Program-made: the position numbers and the translations under genes | Shown: positions 14,723-21,286 of the stretch, piece after piece | Numbering within the stretch: the stretch's first letter is position 1 | Layout: every line of letters starts with the position of its first letter | From: Spirochaetales bacterium | Lineage (GTDB): Bacteria > Spirochaetota > Spirochaetia > Sphaerochaetales > Sphaerochaetaceae | Length of the DNA: 24,515 nt | Direction of reading: 5' to 3' | NCBI GenBank assembly: GCA_022785155.1 | Contig: JALFRH010000083.1 | Span: forward strand, 1 to 24,515 | Notes under the pieces: model-generated | The model's database searches: none | Told to the model about the DNA's origin: nothing | What the model saw: only the letters and a program-made list of their open reading frames with translations

Positions 14723-15504
14723 CGAAGAATACTATCCGAGTCATGATGATTGGAGATGTGTCCGGTCAAAGCGGAATGGGAGCCCTGTTTTTAGGGCTCT
14801 CTTCTGCCATAAAGCAGTATAATGCTGATTTTGTGATTCTGAACGGTGAGAATGCTGCAGGTGGATTCGGCATTACCATTGAAGATTACAACAATATGAA
14901 GAAAGCCGGTGTGGATGTCATTACAAGTGGAAACCATATCTGGCAGAAAGATGAGATCTTCCCGTTTTTGGATAGAAACGATGATATTTTGAGACCTGCA
15001 AATTATCCTGAGCCATGTATCGGAAGAGGAATGACCATCAAAGAGAAAAATGGTGTATCTGTATCAGTAATAAATCTACAGGGCAGGGTTGATATGATGA
15101 CCACAGATGATCCTTTCAGAAAGGCTGAGGCTTTGGTCAGAAATGCCAGGAAAAGCACAAATCTGATATTCGTGGATTTCCATGCTGAAAGCACAGAGGA
15201 AAAAGAAGCTCTCGCCTTCTTTTTGGATGGTTCCGTAACAGCAGTGGCAGGAACCCATACCCATGTCCAGACAAGGGATGAAAAAATACTGAAGGGTGGA
15301 ACTGCATATATTACGGACCTTGGATTGACAGGTGTGCTGAATAAAGTCATTGGCTCCGATCCTGCAAAATCCATAGAAAGGCAACTTACTCAGCTCCCAA
15401 TAAGAAGTGAAGTTGCTGAGGGCAAGGGTAGGATACAGGGTATTGTCGTGGAAGCAGACAAAGAGAGCGGAAAGGCTCTGTCAATAGAGAGATTTACTTT
15501 CTAA
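14719..15504 (+). CDS. ymdB: YmdB-family calcineurin-like metallophosphoesterase
   Basis: This is a 261-residue member of the TIGR00282/YmdB family. The Bacillus YmdB hydrolyses 2',3'-cyclic nucleotides and affects biofilm and motility programmes. Binuclear metal-site residues are visible: D13 in IGDVSGQSG, E44/N45 in LNGENAAGG, N72-H73 in SGNHIW, H155 in DFHAE, and H180/H182 in AGTHTHVQT. The start is GTG at 14719, chosen because TGGAG (14706-14710) lies 8 nt upstream and GTGA overlaps the rny stop. An in-frame ATG at 14743 would cut into the first beta strand. Its last 11 nt overlap the end of the opposite-strand gene. Confidence 0.95.
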   Translation: MTKNTIRVMMIGDVSGQSGMGALFLGLSSAIKQYNADFVILNGENAAGGFGITIEDYNNMKKAGVDVITSGNHIWQKDEIFPFLDRNDDILRPANYPEPCIGRGMTIKEKNGVSVSVINLQGRVDMMTTDDPFRKAEALVRNARKSTNLIFVDFHAESTEEKEALAFFLDGSVTAVAGTHTHVQTRDEKILKGGTAYITDLGLTGVLNKVIGSDPAKSIERQLTQLPIRSEVAEGKGRIQGIVVEADKESGKALSIERFTF

Positions 15505-16024
15505 GTACAATGCTGCCTTCTACAATGACTACAAGGCCTTGGGTTCCGAGGTTTATGGAAAGAGTCTTGTCGATCTCTTCTCCTGCCTCATCCAAGTCAT
15601 CTGAAAGCAGAAAAGAAGGAGAAAGGGTGACGAATGCAATATCATCTTGAATCGTTGCACCTTTAAGAGTCACTCCCTCCATTATTTCGGAGTATAGGCC
15701 GGCTTCCTTTTCTTCCACGGAAAGGGGGAGAAGGAGGGCCTCCAAAGTGTAGTGGAGGGGATCTCTCAACCCTGGGTTGATTACCCTGACTATTTCCTGG
15801 TAGCCGGAAATACCTTTGAGAAATACCAGGACTTCTTTCCTATCTTTCTCCTCTTCGCTGCTTCTCCAGAGCTTATAGTGCTCCAGGACTCTGTATTCGT
15901 TGAAGGAATTTTTTAAAGAAGGAAAGTAAATCATCAATAAAGGAACAGATATTACAACAAGGGTGATATAAAGGACGAGAAGATATCTGATTGATGATTT
16001 TTTTGAACGCCCATTCTTTCCCAT
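15494..16024 (-). CDS. Membrane-anchored GerMN-domain protein
   Basis: This predicted protein is 176 residues from the ATG at 16024. A basic N-terminus (GKNGRSKKSS) leads to one membrane segment at about residues 13-34, so the rest should face outward. Residues 88-172 resemble the GerMN domain: LEALLLPLSVEEKEAGLYSE, then EGVTLKGATIQDDIAFVTLS, and a closing LVVIVEG. That domain is known from spore germination protein GerM and from envelope proteins of many non-sporing bacteria; its ligand is not established. A TTG start at 16042 would add six residues (AAGG close upstream), so the start is uncertain. It is the only leftward gene here, and its 3' end overlaps ymdB by 11 nt. Confidence 0.78.
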   Translation of the reverse strand: MGKNGRSKKSSIRYLLVLYITLVVISVPLLMIYFPSLKNSFNEYRVLEHYKLWRSSEEEKDRKEVLVFLKGISGYQEIVRVINPGLRDPLHYTLEALLLPLSVEEKEAGLYSEIMEGVTLKGATIQDDIAFVTLSPSFLLSDDLDEAGEEIDKTLSINLGTQGLVVIVEGSIVLRK

Positions 16025-16091
16025 AAGGAAATAATAGAACAAAATCCTTTTTGGGCAAAGAGGAGGAGTTTTGTTTTTTTCTTTCCCCCTG

Positions 16092-16121
16092 TTGGAAATA
16101 AGTGAATAAATGGAATAGTAT
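16092..16121 (+). promoter_or_regulatory. Possible promoter for der-HAD-SpiroCoCo
   Basis: TTGGAA (16092-16097) and TAGTAT (16116-16121) are separated by 18 nt, each matching four of six consensus bases. The segment 16043-16153 is AT-rich, lies between divergent genes and must hold at least one promoter for each direction. AAGGA (16142-16146) is the der ribosome-binding site. I could not make out a convincing promoter for the leftward gene. Confidence 0.35.
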
Positions 16122-16153
16122 TTAATTAAGGTCCCAGAAGTAAGGAAAACTAT

Positions 16154-17707
16154 ATGGCGGAAAAATTAGAAATAAGAAACAAAGCGGATATCGATACAAA
16201 TCTTCCACTGATATCAATTGTAGGAAGACCAAATGTGGGAAAATCCACTCTATTCAATAGATTGATAGGAAAGAGAAGGGCAATAACAGACCCTACTCCC
16301 GGTGTTACAAGAGACCCTATTCCTGAGAGATGGCTCTTGGGCAATCATCCTGTGACACTTGTAGATACAGGTGGAGTAAAGCTGGATAAAGAAGGCTTGG
16401 ATTTCGCAGTTACCGAGAAATCACTCTCCATCCTCTCAATGAGTGACGTGATTCTATTCCTAATGGACTGTATGGAAGTCACCAGTGAGGATATGATGCT
16501 CATTGAGGAAGTCCGCCCTTATACAGATAAAGTGGTTCTTGTTGTCAACAAAGTCGACGACCCCAAGAGAGATGACATGGTATGGAATTACTTCTCCTAC
16601 GGATATCAGAGAGTTGTAGGAATATCTGCAGCCCATGGTCTAGGCATCGAGGAGCTGGAAGATACCATACTTGGTATGCTGGATATGGAGAGGACTGAAG
16701 AGATTCCCGATGAGCCTGATACCATTAAGCTTGCAATAATGGGAAAACCAAATACAGGAAAGTCCACTTTGACAAACCTCCTTACAGGAAGGGATGTTTC
16801 CATCGTCTCTGATATTGCAGGTACCACAAGAGACGTAATGAAGGCCACCTTCGTCTACAAGGGGACTGAATATACTGTCCTGGATACTGCAGGTATCAGG
16901 CGTAAGACAAAGGTTGAGGAAGACGTTGAGTATTACTCTGTCAACAGAGCCATAAAGACCATCGATGAAGCCGATGTAGTCATCTTGATGATAGATGTAT
17001 TGGAAGGCTTGGCCGAGCAGGATAAGAAAATAGCACAGCTTATTGTAAGAAGAGGAAAGGGCGTGGTTCTATGCCTCAATAAAATAGATAAGCTTAATGG
17101 CCCTCAGAACCAGTTGGAGGCCATAAAGGACAGGGTTAGATTCCTTTTCCCTGTGCTCTCTTTTGCCCCACTTGTTCCTATTTCAGCCCTGGAAGGCATG
17201 GATATAGGAAAACTTCTGGATATTGTCTGGGCTGTTTACAGACAGCTTGAAAAGCGTGTGGATACATCCACTCTCAATGAAGCTGTGAAGAGGTGGACTA
17301 CAGACCAGGAGCCTCCTAGATCCGCCACAGGATACTTCAAAGTCCTATATGGAACCCAGGTAAGTGCAAATCCTGTAAGATTCCTGTTCTTCGTAAACAA
17401 AGTACATGCCTTCCCTGAGACATATATCTCATACCTTAAGAACTGCATAAGACGCGACTTGGGCTTTACCTATGTGCCTGTAGAGATCTCTTTGAGGGAA
17501 AGAAAGAGAAATCCTAGCCTTAATGAAAAGGGCCCGAACAAAGAAGAAGCAGAGATCCAGAAGGTGATCAAACGCAATACCACACAAAAGAACGTAAAGA
17601 AAGGTATTGCCAAGAAACCTGGAGGAAAGGCAAGAATGGGTAAGGAGGCTGAGAGAGCCAAGACAATTGTAAGAAACTCGAAGCAGAAGAGGGCCAAAGG
17701 GAAATAA
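16154..17707 (+). CDS. der: Ribosome biogenesis GTPase Der (EngA) with basic C-terminal extension
   Basis: Der is a tandem GTPase needed for late large-subunit assembly. G domain 1 has the P-loop GRPNVGKS (24-31), DTGG (71-74) and NKVD (132-135). G domain 2 has GKPNTGKS (197-204), DTAG (244-247) and NKID (309-312). A KH-like domain follows (about 365-455). The product is 517 residues, longer than the usual 430-490, because of a Lys/Arg-rich tail from about residue 456 to the end. Domain 1 reads PTPGVTRDP, and domain 2 IAGTTRD, at the G2 switch region. The stop shares one base with the start of the HAD gene (TAATG). Confidence 0.97.
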   Translation: MAEKLEIRNKADIDTNLPLISIVGRPNVGKSTLFNRLIGKRRAITDPTPGVTRDPIPERWLLGNHPVTLVDTGGVKLDKEGLDFAVTEKSLSILSMSDVILFLMDCMEVTSEDMMLIEEVRPYTDKVVLVVNKVDDPKRDDMVWNYFSYGYQRVVGISAAHGLGIEELEDTILGMLDMERTEEIPDEPDTIKLAIMGKPNTGKSTLTNLLTGRDVSIVSDIAGTTRDVMKATFVYKGTEYTVLDTAGIRRKTKVEEDVEYYSVNRAIKTIDEADVVILMIDVLEGLAEQDKKIAQLIVRRGKGVVLCLNKIDKLNGPQNQLEAIKDRVRFLFPVLSFAPLVPISALEGMDIGKLLDIVWAVYRQLEKRVDTSTLNEAVKRWTTDQEPPRSATGYFKVLYGTQVSANPVRFLFFVNKVHAFPETYISYLKNCIRRDLGFTYVPVEISLRERKRNPSLNEKGPNKEEAEIQKVIKRNTTQKNVKKGIAKKPGGKARMGKEAERAKTIVRNSKQKRAKGK

Positions 17708-18396
17708 TGGGTTTTTTGGAAGATAATTCGATTAAAGCTGTGGCTTTTGATATAGATGGAACTTTCTATCCCCTTTGGAAGACAAAGGTGAGGGTGGCTA
17801 TGGCTTCTCTTTCATCTCTTCCCTTCGCCATTAACTATGATAAGGCGAGACAGAGGGTAAGGACGGAAGACAGCTTTCTCTCCCTTCCACCACTTTCCAT
17901 GAAAGAAAGGGGAGGGAGAATGTGCCGCTATATGTGGAATCGCAGCGAAGATCAGGATATCGAATACTTTCTTGAAAAAGAGAAGAAAGTCTTCTTCTCC
18001 CGTTATGAAAAGAGCTTTCGCTCTATAAAAGCCTATAATGGAGTGGAGAGTGTACTTGTAAAGCTGGAGGAAAGAGGCATAAAGATGGGTGTCCTGTCTG
18101 ATTTCCCTGTAGGAACCAAGCTCAAGGCCATGAATATAGACAGATTCTTTCCAATACAGCTTTCCAGCGAAGATTGGGGTAGGTATAAACCTTGCCTTAC
18201 CCCCTTTGAAATGCTTATATCTAAATTGAATCTGGAGCCCCATGCTATATTATATGTAGGCGACAGCCTCAGAAAGGACGCTGAAGGAGCAAAGAGAGTG
18301 GGGATGAAGACAGCCCTGCTCTCAAAAAAAGCAGGTTCAGGCTCTGCAGACATAGTCTTCAGGGATTGGTTTGAGTTGGATAGAGTTTTATTCTAA
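17707..18396 (+). CDS. HAD-superfamily hydrolase, substrate unknown
   Basis: The product is a 229-residue haloacid dehalogenase-type phosphatase. Motif I is FDIDGTFYP with nucleophile D15 and acid/base D17. Motif II is LSDFP with S131. Motif III is K161 in YKPCLTPFEML. Motif IV is VGDSLRKDAEGAKRVGM with D186 and D191. Residues 22-110 are helical and basic, consistent with a C1 cap that sets substrate choice. All catalytic residues are present, so activity is expected. The layout is that of small-molecule phosphatases (phosphoglycolate phosphatase or nucleotidase type), but the substrate cannot be read from sequence. It overlaps der by one base and is 10 nt from the SpiroCoCo gene, so coexpression is very likely. 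Confidence 0.85.
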   Translation: MGFLEDNSIKAVAFDIDGTFYPLWKTKVRVAMASLSSLPFAINYDKARQRVRTEDSFLSLPPLSMKERGGRMCRYMWNRSEDQDIEYFLEKEKKVFFSRYEKSFRSIKAYNGVESVLVKLEERGIKMGVLSDFPVGTKLKAMNIDRFFPIQLSSEDWGRYKPCLTPFEMLISKLNLEPHAILYVGDSLRKDAEGAKRVGMKTALLSKKAGSGSADIVFRDWFELDRVLF

Positions 18397-18406
18397 TGGA
18401 GTGATT

Positions 18407-20464
18407 ATGAATACTACATACATACTTATCGGCGTGTGTTTTCTTCTTAATCTTATTGTGGTGTTGGCCTTTAGAGCTGCAGATAAAAAAGACCGCTCTC
18501 TGAAGAACCTTAATCAGCAGGTTAAGAATTTTAGATTTGAGACAACATCTTTCATGAATAGGTTTACCGAGATATCCCGTGACTGTGAACAGAATATCAC
18601 TTCAAGAATCGAATATGCCAACACAGTCCAGAATCATCTTGCAGAATCCATAGACATGGTTCTTGTCCACCAGAAAGAGTTGGATGAGCTCTCCGGTGTA
18701 TGCGAGAACTATGGAAACGCCCTGAAGAAACTTAAGGCCCAGACAGAGCAGGCTGAGAACAGAGTCTATGCTGTTCAGGCTGAAGTAAGGAAGACTGAGG
18801 CTGTGAAGGACTATGCCCTCCAGTTCCAAAAGGATATAGAAAGGCTGACATCCCAGCTGGATTCCCTGAAAGCCGATTACGTTCGTCTTGTTGCATCTAC
18901 AGAGCAGGATCTGAAGGCTACATCCGCTTCCCAGAAAGAAGAGAACAGGGAAATGCTGGATCAGTTCTCTGCAGCTTTGGAAAGAAGCAAATCACAGCTA
19001 TATGATTACGTGGCTCTTGAAAAGCGGAACTATGATGATATGTGCAGGGAGCAGGAAGAAAGGGCTGAAGCTTCTTTAGCCAAGCTTGACGATAAAGTCC
19101 AGGAAATCGAGGAAAAGGTTGAAGATACCCAAGGTCGTTTCGATGAACTCTTGAAGAATGCTTCGGATTCCGTTTCTATGCTGGAGCAGAGACGAAACGA
19201 TATCTTCTCTGAGTTCGACGAAAGATCCAATGTCCTTGACAGGAGATTTGAGACAGCCATTGCTGAAATGGAGAGTGTGAAGGATTCCATGATTTCATCG
19301 ATTACTGAAAAAACAGATGAAATGAATGGAAGAATAGACGAATTCACTTCTTCCTCCAAAGAAAAGATAGATGAACTCTCGACAGCCCTCAATACCCACT
19401 TGGAAGAGACATTGGAGAGTATCAACAAAAACAGGAATGATGCCATCGAAAGTGTAAAGAAGACTTCTTCTGAAACCATGGAAGACCTGGATGATGCCAT
19501 CAAGAGTACTGGAGACACTCTTGAAGCCCGTCTCAATGATATGGAGGATGAGGTATCTGCATCCATAGTTACATTCCAGGAGAAACTTGCAGATAATGAG
19601 AAAGCCGTAGAAGATAAGATCACAGATCTCAAGGATTCCCTGGATAATGCTTTGCTGGAGATCAGAAAGGTCCTTGGCGAAGAGAGGGTGGAGACAGATA
19701 AATCCATCAGAGACCTTATTCTTGAGCGTGACCAGATCCTCTCTGATATCCAGGAAAAGATGGATGAGAAACGAAAAGCCGTGGAATCCACCCTTTCGGT
19801 ATTGAAGGAAGATAGAGATAATCTCCAAAAAGAGTTCGAAGCATATATGGATGACAAAAACAAGTCTTTCTCCGAATCCAGTGCAAGACTGGAGGCGGAT
19901 AGAAACGCATATGTCCAGAGATGCAGGGAAGAACTCAAAGACGCCTTGGATGATATGGATAGGGATTCCAACCTCAATCTTCAGAGAATCAAAGATATCA
20001 GCGACGAGTTTTTGAAGAGCGTTGCAGATAGGATGGCTGAAAGCGGAAAGGCCCAGAAAATGCTGGAAGAGACTGCCTACGGCAAAATCAAAGAAGCTTT
20101 GAAGATCATTACCGATTATGAGAATAAGATTCGTGAAAGCGAAACCAGCCTAAACGAAAAGGTGGAGTCCGTAACAAGCATGAAGGAGACTATTTGGAAC
20201 CTGCAGCAGGAAGAGAAGAGACTCCAGGATGAAATCGACACTCTCGGCCAGGACAGGGACAAGCTACAGGATGAAACAAGGGAAGTAAGAAGCAAGAGAA
20301 TTAATGAAGAGGCCAACCTTGTACGTCTCAAGGGCCAGCAGAAAGTGATTGAAGAGAAGAGAAAGGACGAGGAGAAGAAGACCTCCCGCAAGCCCCTCCA
20401 TTCCATCGAAGAAATGGATCTGATCATCGGGGAAGAAGAGGTGGATGTCTCCGACGATGAATAA
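18407..20464 (+). CDS. SpiroCoCo-type membrane-anchored coiled-coil protein
   Basis: The product is 685 residues. One membrane segment (about residues 4-22) is followed by basic residues (RAADKKDR), so the bulk should be cytoplasmic. From about residue 30 to 640 it is nearly all charged helix, rich in Glu, Lys, Asp, Ser and Leu with heptad-like spacing and no Pro-rich breaks. It ends in a short acidic segment with HSIEEMDLIIGEEEVDVSDDE (part). This matches what I know as the SpiroCoCo family, found in spirochaetes and of unknown function; a structural or scaffold role is inferred. ATG 18407 is chosen because TGGAG (18397-18401) precedes it. A TTG at 18371 lies inside the HAD gene. Confidence 0.8.
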   Translation: MNTTYILIGVCFLLNLIVVLAFRAADKKDRSLKNLNQQVKNFRFETTSFMNRFTEISRDCEQNITSRIEYANTVQNHLAESIDMVLVHQKELDELSGVCENYGNALKKLKAQTEQAENRVYAVQAEVRKTEAVKDYALQFQKDIERLTSQLDSLKADYVRLVASTEQDLKATSASQKEENREMLDQFSAALERSKSQLYDYVALEKRNYDDMCREQEERAEASLAKLDDKVQEIEEKVEDTQGRFDELLKNASDSVSMLEQRRNDIFSEFDERSNVLDRRFETAIAEMESVKDSMISSITEKTDEMNGRIDEFTSSSKEKIDELSTALNTHLEETLESINKNRNDAIESVKKTSSETMEDLDDAIKSTGDTLEARLNDMEDEVSASIVTFQEKLADNEKAVEDKITDLKDSLDNALLEIRKVLGEERVETDKSIRDLILERDQILSDIQEKMDEKRKAVESTLSVLKEDRDNLQKEFEAYMDDKNKSFSESSARLEADRNAYVQRCREELKDALDDMDRDSNLNLQRIKDISDEFLKSVADRMAESGKAQKMLEETAYGKIKEALKIITDYENKIRESETSLNEKVESVTSMKETIWNLQQEEKRLQDEIDTLGQDRDKLQDETREVRSKRINEEANLVRLKGQQKVIEEKRKDEEKKTSRKPLHSIEEMDLIIGEEEVDVSDDE

Positions 20465-20465
20465 T

Positions 20466-20490
20466 TTGACTCTTCTCAAATGATTTATTA
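20466..20490 (+). promoter_or_regulatory. Putative grpE promoter element
   Basis: TTGACT (20466-20471) matches five of six bases of the -35 consensus, and TTATTA follows at 20485-20490. The same pair, TTGAC then TTATTA exactly 19 nt later, occurs before dnaK at 21200-21224. The implied -35/-10 spacer (14 nt to TATTAA) is short for the housekeeping sigma factor. TAACTT (20489-20494) at 17 nt is a weaker alternative. No CIRCE-type inverted repeat is seen nearby. Confidence 0.4.
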
Positions 20491-20501
20491 ACTTCTTTTA
20501 C

Positions 20502-20522
20502 AGGTGCCCTGGGAGGGCACTT
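20502..20522 (+). promoter_or_regulatory. Hairpin in the grpE leader
   Basis: GTGCCCT (20504-20510) pairs perfectly with AGGGCAC (20514-20520) around GGG. It extends by two weaker pairs to 20502-20522. No T run follows, only TTGT, so it is at best a weak terminator for the upstream SpiroCoCo gene. If transcription starts at the element upstream, the hairpin lies in the grpE 5' leader, about 45 nt before the chosen ATG, and could stabilise or regulate that mRNA. Confidence 0.45.
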
Positions 20523-20567
20523 GTCATGAGAATCAAAAAAAAGAACAAAAATAAAGGAAGTGAATAT

Positions 20568-21179
20568 ATGGCAGAGGATAAGGAGTTGAAAAAGGCAGAA
20601 GAAAAAGAAGCTGCAGCTGTAGAGAAAGAAAATACAGAGCTCCCGGAAGTTGAAGAGAACGTTTCTGAAGAAAAGAATGAAGAAGATCCAAAGGATGCAA
20701 AGATTTCTGAACTTGAGGCAAAGGTAAAGGAACTGGAAGAAACCATATCCAAAATGAAGGAAGACGAATTGAGGAGAATGGCGGATACGGAAAACTACAA
20801 GAAGAGACTAAGGACTGAAAAGGAAAACGCAGTCAAGTATGCAAACGAATCTTTGATTTCCGATTTGCTGGAACCTCTTGATAATTTCTCTCGTGCCATT
20901 GAGTCTGCATCCCTATCCCAGGATTTCGAGGCGATGAAGAATGGCGTCATAATGGTAAACGACCAGATGCTTCAGCGACTCAAGACCAATTGGGGGCTGG
21001 AGATGATAAACAGCAGCGTAGGAACACCTTTCGACCCTAACTTCATGGAAGCATATGGAGTACAAGAGAAGGAAGGAATTACTGAGGAAGAAGTGAGCAT
21101 GGAATGCAATAAAGGCTGGCTTCTCCATGGTAAGGTTCTCAGGACTGCAAAAGTTTTTGTTGCAAAACCAAAGAAGTAA
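20568..21179 (+). CDS. grpE: Nucleotide exchange factor GrpE
   Basis: GrpE (203 residues) releases ADP from DnaK in the Hsp70 cycle. A charged, mostly acidic N-terminal part leads into a long helix (ISELEAKVKELEETISKMKED, in part), then LRRMADTENYKKRLRTEKE and the core LLEPLDNFSRAIE. The beta-wing domain has GTPFDPNFMEAYGV and the closing LLHGKVLRTAKVFVAKPKK. ATG 20568 is chosen because AAAGGAAG (20553-20560) lies 7 nt upstream. An in-frame ATG at 20526 would add 14 mostly basic residues without a ribosome-binding site. It is followed by dnaK after 107 nt. Confidence 0.96.
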   Translation: MAEDKELKKAEEKEAAAVEKENTELPEVEENVSEEKNEEDPKDAKISELEAKVKELEETISKMKEDELRRMADTENYKKRLRTEKENAVKYANESLISDLLEPLDNFSRAIESASLSQDFEAMKNGVIMVNDQMLQRLKTNWGLEMINSSVGTPFDPNFMEAYGVQEKEGITEEEVSMECNKGWLLHGKVLRTAKVFVAKPKK

Positions 21180-21199
21180 AGAAAAAAACTCTAGATTGT

Positions 21200-21224
21200 T
21201 TGACGTTTTTTTCATCAATTATTA
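21200..21224 (+). promoter_or_regulatory. Putative dnaK promoter element
   Basis: TTGACG (21200-21205) is followed by TTATTA at 21219-21224, with the same spacing as the element before grpE. TACTTT (21223-21228) at 17 nt is the best-placed -10 but is weak. A small hairpin GATGG/CCATC (21237-21251) lies downstream in the presumed leader, and GGAGA (21274-21278) is the dnaK ribosome-binding site. The 107-nt gap between grpE and dnaK supports a separate promoter. Confidence 0.4.
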
Positions 21225-21286
21225 CTTTAGTTTGCAGATGGGAAATCCATCAACTTAACGTTTGAAAATATATGGAGATATAAATT

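Noticed and set aside
15532..15541. 10-bp palindrome CAAGGCCTTG near the ymdB/GerMN convergent ends as a bidirectional terminator
   Set aside because: It has no loop and no flanking T or A run, and it lies inside the GerMN coding region.
19030..19977. Long open frame (315 codons) on the minus strand inside the coiled-coil gene, rich in Ser and Leu
   Set aside because: It is the mirror of Glu/Asp/Lys/Ser-rich coiled-coil codons on the plus strand. It has no recognisable domain and no convincing ribosome-binding site.
20465..21286. Possible CIRCE operator for HrcA near grpE and dnaK
   Set aside because: I looked for TTAGCACTC and GAGTGCTAA halves in both gaps and did not find them. The grpE hairpin has a different sequence and a 3-nt loop.
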